Shown here: in pieces, positions 57,946-64,000 of the stretch
How positions within the stretch are numbered: the first letter of the stretch is position 1
How the letters are laid out: the number at the start of each line of letters is the position of its first letter
DNA from: Halomonas sp. LBP4
GTDB taxonomy: Bacteria; Pseudomonadota; Gammaproteobacteria; Pseudomonadales; Halomonadaceae
Reading direction: 5' to 3'
DNA: 64,000 bases
Assembly (NCBI RefSeq): GCF_003202205.1
Contig: NZ_PDOG01000005.1
Coordinates: 76,824-140,823 of the forward strand
Translations under genes and position numbers: made by a program
The notes under the pieces: model-generated
Told to the model about the DNA's origin: nothing
Database searches by the model: none
What the model saw: only the letters and a program-made list of their open reading frames with translations

Positions 57946-58323
57946 CTAATCCTCGACTCGGACAAGCCAAGACTCCACGGTTTCGTCGCCGAATTCTTCC
58001 TTCCAGGCCTTTAATGTTTTCTGATTCCCTCCGCGAGTTTCAACTACCTCACCCGTATTAGGGTTCTTATAAACCTTCAACTTCCGTTTGCGACGCTGAG
58101 TCTGGCGTTTAGATCCACTCTTGTTGGAAGCGGCACCGCTGGGATCAAGCAACGCAAATACATCAGCAGCGGACTTGTCGAATTCCTTCATCAGGCTGAC
58201 AAGCTTGTCCTTGAACTCCAGCTCTCTCTGGAGACGTTGGTCGGACTCCAACTTTGCCATTTCTTCCTTGAGGTGCTGGAGCTGTTGCTCCATCGCCGTA
58301 TACTTGGTGATCAGTGAGCTCAT
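57946..58323 (-). CDS. MvaT/Pmr-type H-NS-like xenogeneic silencer
   Basis: 125 aa. N-terminal coiled-coil oligomerisation part (QQLQHLKEEMAKLESDQRLQ) and a C-terminal DNA-binding part (VYKNPNTGEVVETRGGNQKT, then LKAWKEEFGDETVESWL) typical of MvaT/MvaU/Pmr. Such proteins coat AT-rich DNA and silence it; plasmid-borne versions limit the cost of the plasmid to the host. Minus strand, convergent with the membrane pair. Confidence 0.88.
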   Translation of the reverse strand: MSSLITKYTAMEQQLQHLKEEMAKLESDQRLQRELEFKDKLVSLMKEFDKSAADVFALLDPSGAASNKSGSKRQTQRRKRKLKVYKNPNTGEVVETRGGNQKTLKAWKEEFGDETVESWLVRVED

Positions 58324-58526
58324 GGCGTCATACCTATCTGAATGAATTGAAAGCTGGCGTCACCGTTATACAACAGATACATGTAGTATGGAACAGCGGG
58401 ACATGCACATGACGCTTACAGCCGGCCCTTGCATCCTCAGGCAAGCCGGTATACTGGAACCGAACCGACAACCACGGGTGGCTGTAGGAAACTCGACCCC
58501 ATCCGGAATAACACAGGAATATCAAC

Positions 58527-59255
58527 ATGATGCAGATAGAAACCCGAGCCATCGACCTTTCTGACCAAACTGTTTCCGTTGCTTGGTGGACCGGCTACTC
58601 TCGCCATGGTGTCTTGAATGTGACACTCCCTGACATCGTCCAGGATCTCGAGATCGCTGCGGAGCTGGTAGCCCTAAGGCACTTACTGTTTGAGGAGCAA
58701 GTCTTCGACAGGGTTCCCTCTTCCAGCAAAGGATATTCATTGAAGGTGTCGAAAGGGGCGATTAAGAAACTTGTCCAAGGAAGGTCTTCCAAGAAGCACT
58801 TACTTCCCTATGCTGCTTTCCTGAGGCAAAGAATGGAGGGTGTCCACATTGATGTAAGCCGAAACTCAGAATGGGTAGAAATGGCCCGTGATGGTGACAG
58901 TCGTGATATAACTGTCAGTATCAATGATTTAGATATCCATGAGTATCTCGACACTCCCGCGCTGGGTCGGATTTACATCACGCGGCATGCAGTGAAACGC
59001 TACGAAGAGCGCCATCCTGGAGACGAGATGAGCAACCCCTGGCGCAGCCTTACAACCAGGCTTTTGAACCCGAACTTGATACGAGTCGAGATCCCTAGGA
59101 AGGCACTACTTCATAAGGCCATGCGCCACGGCAGGGCCGATAACGTCGAGGCCTGGGGGCATCCTGACAGCCGGTTTGTATATCTGGTTGTGGCTGATAA
59201 TGGCCGCAAGACGCTCGTCACTGTATTCCGGAAAGGCGCTAGTCAGGGCAAGTAG
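58527..59255 (+). CDS. Unknown protein
   Basis: 242 aa. VAWWTGYSRHGVLNVTLPDI and EIAAELVALRHLLFEEQVF near the N terminus resemble an RNase H-like opening by pattern only; the C-terminal part has ITRHAVKRYEERHPGDEM. Not assigned. ATG 58527 or 58530; SD AGGA. AT-richer than average. Confidence 0.65.
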   Translation: MMQIETRAIDLSDQTVSVAWWTGYSRHGVLNVTLPDIVQDLEIAAELVALRHLLFEEQVFDRVPSSSKGYSLKVSKGAIKKLVQGRSSKKHLLPYAAFLRQRMEGVHIDVSRNSEWVEMARDGDSRDITVSINDLDIHEYLDTPALGRIYITRHAVKRYEERHPGDEMSNPWRSLTTRLLNPNLIRVEIPRKALLHKAMRHGRADNVEAWGHPDSRFVYLVVADNGRKTLVTVFRKGASQGK

Positions 59256-59798
59256 CAATCAGCTATATACCGTTAGCTCAACTCCACAGAAGTTAGGGGC
59301 TACCGAAATAACCCGGGCATAACTGACACTTCCTGGTCAGCACAAAGCATGGGTTCCGATCGATGGCGAGGAGCGGTCATGACCGACGCCGCCTGGCATA
59401 AGCCTCCGTAGACGCGGTCAACGGCCACCAAAAACGCGCTTCTACGCGAAATCCAGGGCACTACACCCCTGGTGGCGGCTCAGATTTGGCGTAGCGCCCG
59501 CCAGATTGTGTGTGGATAGTCACCTAAGCCACTGAATAGAAATAGAAATGGCGAGCATAGACTGCTCAGATACGATGGCGATCGACTGGCCGGACGAAAG
59601 CCCCGGCAGGATCACAGACCCGTCGGTCACGAAGTGGTGCGCCCAACGCGCCCAAGAGGGTAGGTGACAGGCCTGGAGGGTTCGTCTACCCTGTATTCAA
59701 TATTGATATAATACCTGTTATAAATAGATTGAATTAGCCAGAGAGCAGGGCACCTGTCAGCCTGGCTCCATGGCCCCCAGCGGAATGAGGACTTCGTC
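59256..59798 (+). other. 543-bp gene-free region before the recombinase gene
   Basis: No ORF that I would call. Contains a CGAGGAGCGGTCATGACCG segment with a GGTCATGACC palindrome (about 59375-59384) and an AT-rich block at 59695-59735 (CAATATTGATATAATACC, with TATAAT near 59706) that looks like a promoter or operator for the recombinase. An att or res site could lie here, but no repeat pair was found. Confidence 0.4.
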
Positions 59799-60968
59799 AT
59801 GGACGATGACCACCATGTAATTCCTGCGGCCAGCCACTCGCCGTCATCGGTACCCACCACCGCCGTTCACATCACCCATGGCCACCGGGTTGTCGATTAT
59901 GACGAGATCCCGATTCGGATCTCACCGGTCCCGCTGCCTCGCGGCAAGAATCCGGCGTTCCGTCACCTCCGTGCCCAGGCCGCCCAGACCTCCCGGGTCA
60001 GCAAGCGCAGTCAGCTGAACCGCGTGGCCCTGATGCTCGGCGCCCCGAAGCCACCGAAACTGTCATTGGATGGCGACTCTCGAAAGGTCCACCCCGAGCA
60101 GCTCTTCCCCATGGACTATGTCCACTGGGAGGACCTCACCCAGGACATCGTCAGCGACATCATCTTCAACCTCCAGCGCAAGGCGGAGGCAGAACGCGAC
60201 AAGGACCTGAGCCCCGCAACGCGCAACACCTATCGCGCCCTGCTGCGCGGGGTCGCCCAGGAGGCCTGGGGTCTCAAGCAGATGGCCTATGAGGACGTCG
60301 AGCGAATCCGCTCGGTCAAGGCACTGAAGTACAAGCGGCTGCCCGGCGGCCGGGCCCATCCCGAACAAGTGATACGTGCGCTGCTGGATGTATGTGATTC
60401 GGTCGATTCCGCTCTACACTGTCGAGACGGCCTGATGGTAGCCCTCTTGGCGTCAACCGGCATGCGCCGCGCAGAGCTGGTGGGGGTGCAGATCGAGGAC
60501 ATCGATGAGCGCACCCGCGAAGTGAAGATCACCGGCAAGGGCAACAAGGACCGGGTACTCGAGATCCCTGCCAGCGTCTGGGATCGCCTGGCGGATTACC
60601 TTGACCGGTACCGCGGGCACCAGCCGGGGGCACTGTTTACCCCCATCTGGAACAACCGCGACACGCCGCGCATCACCAAGAAGGGGCTGAGTGAATCGAC
60701 CATCAACCTCCGTCTGGATACCATCCGCGAGAAGGCAGGGAACCTGATTGGTGTCAGCATTGCGCCCCACGATCTACGGCGGACGTTCGCGACGGACCTC
60801 TACAACTCGGGCATGACCATTCGCGAGATCCAGATCCTGCTGGGTCATGCCTCAGCCATCACCACTGAGACCTATCTCTTTGACGAGAGCAGCGAATACC
60901 GGAAAAAGGCGGCCAAGATAAACGCCAACCGGTTTGGTAAATCGACGGGAATGCGAGGGGAACCATGA
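59799..60968 (+). CDS. Tyrosine recombinase
   Basis: 389 aa. Catalytic set R223 (TGMRRAEL), K250 (GKGNKDR), H324 and R327 (PHDLRRTF), H350 (LLGHAS) and Y359 (TTETYLF) is complete. The C-terminal domain is XerC/D-like, with a long N-terminal part before the core-binding domain. It could integrate the element or resolve plasmid multimers; no paired att repeats were found in the window. Overlaps the next gene by ATGA. Confidence 0.9.
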   Translation: MDDDHHVIPAASHSPSSVPTTAVHITHGHRVVDYDEIPIRISPVPLPRGKNPAFRHLRAQAAQTSRVSKRSQLNRVALMLGAPKPPKLSLDGDSRKVHPEQLFPMDYVHWEDLTQDIVSDIIFNLQRKAEAERDKDLSPATRNTYRALLRGVAQEAWGLKQMAYEDVERIRSVKALKYKRLPGGRAHPEQVIRALLDVCDSVDSALHCRDGLMVALLASTGMRRAELVGVQIEDIDERTREVKITGKGNKDRVLEIPASVWDRLADYLDRYRGHQPGALFTPIWNNRDTPRITKKGLSESTINLRLDTIREKAGNLIGVSIAPHDLRRTFATDLYNSGMTIREIQILLGHASAITTETYLFDESSEYRKKAAKINANRFGKSTGMRGEP

Positions 60969-61267
60969 AGATGGAAGCGAGCTTTGATGTCCTGCTTGAG
61001 ACGGACATGTTCGTGATGATTGCTGACCGTGATGACGGCGGTAGATCGGTCGCCAATGACGCCGAGAACGTGGTTCAGCGCGTCAGCAACCTCCTGGGTG
61101 GCATTGGTAAGCGGCGCCTCTACTACCGCGACTCGCTGGGCCGATTCAACGAGCTCAAAGTTGCCAACGAGCAGTTTTCAGGCTTCGCCACCTGTACCGA
61201 ACACCAGCAGCGAACCCTGGCCGATTGGATTCACCATTACCAGCCTTCCAAAGTGGTGAGCTACTGA
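60965..61267 (+). CDS. Unknown protein co-translated with the recombinase
   Basis: 100 aa, ATGA overlap with the recombinase gene. FDVLLETDMFVMIADRDDGG start; not recognised. A recombination accessory factor is possible from position only. Confidence 0.6.
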   Translation: MKMEASFDVLLETDMFVMIADRDDGGRSVANDAENVVQRVSNLLGGIGKRRLYYRDSLGRFNELKVANEQFSGFATCTEHQQRTLADWIHHYQPSKVVSY

Positions 61268-61405
61268 TCCCTAGACCTTCCCATGGCGGACATGGCTAGC
61301 TCTGTACCGGCTGGTTGACGTTCGCCCCTGAAACTGTCCGATCTTTCCGGTTTGTGGCATGGGGGTAAGCCCCCGGCCACGACCTTATGTCTTCGCAAGG
61401 CCATC

Positions 61406-61684
61406 ATGCACTACATTGCTACCTGGTACGCCGGCTTCAGTCTCATCGCGATCATGATGTTCTGGTGGGATAAGGCGTCTGCACAACGCGGCGCATATCG
61501 CACCGCAGAGACGAAGCTCTTCACGGTGTCATTCCTTGGAGGTTGGCCCGGCAGCTACCTTGCTCGCCATCTCTTCCGGCACAAGACCCGGAAGCCCGGC
61601 TTTGGGAGGAAACTGGCCTTTACCTCGATCGCTAACCTGGTCCTCGTTGCCGGTATTGGCCTGATCCTACCTCGGGGAATGTGA
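61406..61684 (+). CDS. DUF1294 membrane protein
   Basis: 92 aa with hydrophobic segments at both ends; FWWDKASAQRGAYRTAETKL and FLGGWPGSYLARHLFRHKTRK are the DUF1294 signature. Function of the family unknown. Start chosen at MHYIATW. Confidence 0.8.
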   Translation: MHYIATWYAGFSLIAIMMFWWDKASAQRGAYRTAETKLFTVSFLGGWPGSYLARHLFRHKTRKPGFGRKLAFTSIANLVLVAGIGLILPRGM

Positions 61685-61773
61685 CCTCTCCGTACTGACG
61701 ATACGGCGAGGCTTCTCTGCGATCATTTCACGCCTTTTTCAAGAGTGATTTGGTGTAAATGCTGTTCATCGCG

Positions 61774-61793
61774 CTATACTGTTGGGACATACA
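61774..61793 (+). promoter_or_regulatory. Promoter region of the Tus-like gene with a Ter-like sequence
   Basis: TATACT (61775-61780) is a plausible -10. It runs into TGTTGGGACATACA (61780-61793), which shares TGTTGnnAC with the E. coli Ter core (TGTTGTAACTA). In E. coli, TerB overlaps the tus promoter and autoregulates it. Similarity is short and could be chance. Confidence 0.3.
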
Positions 61794-61810
61794 GTTCTCG
61801 GGAGGCGCCG

Positions 61811-62683
61811 ATGAACCGTCAGTACAAGCTCCTGCACGACATCGAGGAGGCCTTCGACCAGGTCGTTGAAGCCTCCGGTGAACTCGTGGAGATCTGTCGA
61901 GCACATCCCGGCGAGGCATGGGCCCTGGACGCCCCGCGCCCCGACGCCGACTGGTTGGCGTCCGCCCTCCTTGACTTCTGGTACATCGACGGCCAGGACG
62001 GTCGAACCACCCGGCCCTATGTCGGCCTCATGGCCGCGTCAGAGCCGGTAATGGAGGCCGTAGGCCGCGTGAATGCCGCGAAGCACACCTTTGCCGACAC
62101 CCTCGCAGCCATCAAGGACGAGGACCAGCGGATGATCGCAGAGCTCAAGGCCTCTCTCCCGTACCGCCACCCGTACCTGCATGACCACATGAAGGGGTCG
62201 GGCCTGGCACGCCTGCACCTGAAGCAGTGCTGGCGCCACATCCCCGCGGCCGAGCAGCCTCTGCAGCGGGTACGGCTGGCCTGGTACACCAGCGGCCGGT
62301 CGATCCGCCGGGTCACCATACGCGAGGCAGAACAGATGCTCATTGGCCTGGGTGCCGAGCAGCCGCACGTCCAGATCCAGCTCCGGGCCCTGGCCGGTCT
62401 GCCATCCAGCGAACCGCTCGCCCAGGTGCAGCATCAGGCGCCGCTGATGCGGGTGAACCTCTTCTACGAGGAGCCGCTGCGCGATGGCCGGATCCGGCGG
62501 GCCATGAACCTCGCCCTGCCCCTCTTCATCCCCAGCGAGAACGGGAAGCTACCGCATCACAATCAGCCCCCTCCGTTCCCGCCGGAGGAACGTACCCGCA
62601 AGGTGCGGAGCGATGAACGCCTCGAGCAAGAGCCCTTCCTGCGGTCCCTGAGGATCTACCGCTACAAGGGCGTGGCCGCCTGA
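61811..62683 (+). CDS. tus: Tus-like replication-terminus-binding protein
   Basis: 290 aa against 309 for E. coli Tus. The order of segments matches Tus: HLPG/CWRHIP-type helix, VRLAWYTSGRSIRRVTIREA (Tus: LRFGWANKHIIKNLHRDEV), APLMRVNLFYEEPLRDGRI (Tus: QPIARVWYKGDQKQV), and FLRSLRIYRYKG at the end (Tus: LRLIIPRLHLYV). Tus bound to Ter sites blocks replication forks from one side. A Ter-like sequence overlaps its own promoter region. SD GGAGG. Confidence 0.72.
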   Translation: MNRQYKLLHDIEEAFDQVVEASGELVEICRAHPGEAWALDAPRPDADWLASALLDFWYIDGQDGRTTRPYVGLMAASEPVMEAVGRVNAAKHTFADTLAAIKDEDQRMIAELKASLPYRHPYLHDHMKGSGLARLHLKQCWRHIPAAEQPLQRVRLAWYTSGRSIRRVTIREAEQMLIGLGAEQPHVQIQLRALAGLPSSEPLAQVQHQAPLMRVNLFYEEPLRDGRIRRAMNLALPLFIPSENGKLPHHNQPPPFPPEERTRKVRSDERLEQEPFLRSLRIYRYKGVAA

Positions 62684-62897
62684 CCCCTGCCCTTTTTCCC
62701 ACGCCCTCCGACTGTTGCGGCGGGGGCAAATCCTCCAGGGCGTCATGTCGCGGCCTCCCCTGTTTTCGACCTGCATCAGCGACAGGATGTCGGGTCACCC
62801 CCACTGGGTCCTGGCCGCACCTCCACGATCCCCATCTGGTCGAAATGGGCCACCATGTTCGCCAACTTTACGCAGGCTGGTGGCTGAACGCCTGGGG

Positions 62898-63491
62898 TTA
62901 TCTCAGCTCTTCGGGCAAGAGGTCATCGGTGTTTGCTGCCAAACAAAGTGGCTCAATTAGGCCGTAGGTTTCGCCCTGACGCAGCTTCGCCTTCCAGTCG
63001 TCGCAGGTCGGCCAGCTTTCGCTCTTGCCGAGAAGATAATCCATACGCGACCAGAACAACTCGTAAACCGCCGGGGTGTTCACGATGTTCTGCATTGTGG
63101 GGATTGTGCTCGTGGAGGCGCCACCCCTTCCTCCTATCATGCCATGCACTGCCCCCGACTGTATGGATGCATAGACGGTGGCGTCGAGACCTGTATCAGT
63201 CGGCTCAGTCGCGATTTGCCAGGTATGAGTGCCTTGTGTGAAGGATAGAACGAGATAGATCATCCAATTGCGCTGGGCCACCATCGAATGCTCGCCAGGG
63301 TACGCAAAGGTCGTGTCATCACCATCCGAGAGCGTGAAAAGTCGCTCCGCCGCTTGATAGAACTCCCGCTCTGTGACGCCTTCGTAACTCCTCTGGGTCG
63401 TGTTGATAAACTCATCACGGCTCATGGTCTTCTGGTTAGCCGCGCACCCCGCCAGGGCCAACGCCAACGCACATGCAATCCACCTACCCAT
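62898..63491 (-). CDS. Putative lipoprotein, unknown function
   Basis: 197 aa with a lipoprotein signal (MGRWIACALALALAGC; Cys16). The mature part (SRDEFINTTQRSYEGVTEREFYQAAERLF) is mostly alpha/beta and not recognised. The IS fragment on its upstream side begins about 30 bp from the start codon and may have displaced its promoter. The 62.69-62.89 kb gap shows no gene. Confidence 0.7.
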   Translation of the reverse strand: MGRWIACALALALAGCAANQKTMSRDEFINTTQRSYEGVTEREFYQAAERLFTLSDGDDTTFAYPGEHSMVAQRNWMIYLVLSFTQGTHTWQIATEPTDTGLDATVYASIQSGAVHGMIGGRGGASTSTIPTMQNIVNTPAVYELFWSRMDYLLGKSESWPTCDDWKAKLRQGETYGLIEPLCLAANTDDLLPEELR

Positions 63492-63522
63492 TCCCCGTCC
63501 CCATACGTTTGCTTACGTGTTC

Positions 63523-63977
63523 AACCCGGGTTATTCACCAGGCGGGCCTGAAAAAGAAGAAGGCGAATGGTATTCTCAAACGGAATCAGTCAGTTCCGGA
63601 AAGAACACGATTCCAAGAGGCCATTCGCCATGGGTGAAAGCGTATCTCCCTGGACTTCCTCCTGCAACGGCTCTGTCAGCGTCCAACAGAGTGGCCACTC
63701 CACGAGCAGTGATTCTGGCGCGTTACTGCTGCGCGAGGCCCTTGATCGCAGTGGCGTCATCGACGCGTTGGAAACTCACCTGGTCGATGCCCGCGATCCG
63801 CTACGTATTCATCATTCGCTGGCCAGTCAGCTGAGTACGATCATCGTGCAGCGGGCCATAGGGTGGATCGATCTGAGCGACACCACCACGCTACACAACG
63901 ATCCGCTGTGGTATCTGGTCTGTAGTGATCTTGCCCAGCATCAGTGGACACCTCGATACTGGTCCAGCCTTGTTTGA
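63523..63977 (+). mobile_element. Truncated IS1380-family insertion sequence
   Basis: CCCGGGTTATTCACCAGG at about 63525 is a plausible left end, followed by the 5' part of the transposase gene. The element does not continue as an intact copy to the window end. Confidence 0.6.
63567..63977 (+). pseudogene. IS1380-family transposase, broken N-terminal part
   Basis: 136 codons: ALLLREALDRSGVIDALE and RDPLRIHHSLASQLSTII and GWIDLSDTTTLHNDPLW are typical of the IS1380-family N terminus. Family likeness stops around residues 120-128 (CSDLAQHQ), and the frame ends at a stop after WTPRYWSSLV. The DNA from about 63945 (TGGACACCTC...) looks foreign, so another insertion or a deletion broke the gene. 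Confidence 0.75.
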
Positions 63978-64000
63978 AATAAGCCACCCTGTTGGCCTCC

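Noticed and set aside
1-64000. tRNA, rRNA, origin of transfer or att sites
   Set aside because: No cloverleaf or rRNA-like sequence, no nick-like region or paired direct repeats flanking the recombinase could be identified by eye.

Overview
The window is high-GC DNA with codon use typical of Halomonas or a related halophilic gammaproteobacterium. It reads as part of a large conjugative element, either a plasmid or an ICE of the SXT/R391-IncC type. Its left end (about 0.1-10.4 kb) is an F-type (MPF_F) mating-pair-formation operon in the order dsbC-like, traC, trbI, S26 peptidase, a trbC-traW fusion, an EAL-domain gene, traU, a DUF2726 gene and a vWA-containing traN. This is followed by convergent genes for a lipoprotein and a DUF1845/AcaB-like protein. 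The relaxase, coupling protein, TraF/H/G, a replication initiator and att sites are not in view. Assignments rest on reading the translated sequence for motifs; no database search was possible.

From 12.7 to 57.9 kb about 60 genes run in one direction. The first block (13.9-22.4 kb) is a recombination/ATPase set: a CobS-like AAA+, Bet, a YqaJ/lambda-type exonuclease, DUF3150 and a CobT-like vWA protein. After it come some 40 small, mostly acidic, mostly unrecognised proteins. Among them are a solitary DndC-like PP-loop protein (35.6 kb), a cytosine-C5 DNA methyltransferase (42.8 kb), a YfbR-like HD nucleotidase (46.1 kb), a tandem array of about eight divergent paralogues (47.3-55.0 kb) and a Toprim primase-like protein (55.5 kb). 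The right end (57.9-64 kb) holds an MvaT-type silencer, a tyrosine recombinase, DUF1294, a Tus-like replication-terminus protein, a lipoprotein and a broken IS1380-family transposase.

The most striking content is non-coding. (1) Fifteen intergenic copies of a structured element carry two or three hairpins whose stems change in a compensatory way, while the loop of the last hairpin (WAGCGCTGG) and a 3' tail (AAACAATCAGCATTTT) stay constant; I interpret it as a family of 5'-leader RNAs. (2) Seven copies of a palindromic box, CGCCCTTNAAGGGYR, each lie 32-34 bp upstream of a TAnnnT -10 hexamer. One drives the transfer operon, six drive leader-RNA units, and one of those six also faces a divergent gene at the same distance. 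This looks like the regulon of one element-encoded master activator. (3) Many genes also have their own nested-hairpin leader just before the ribosome binding site, again with covarying stems. Together these suggest an accessory region wired transcriptionally to conjugation and controlled again at the RNA level.
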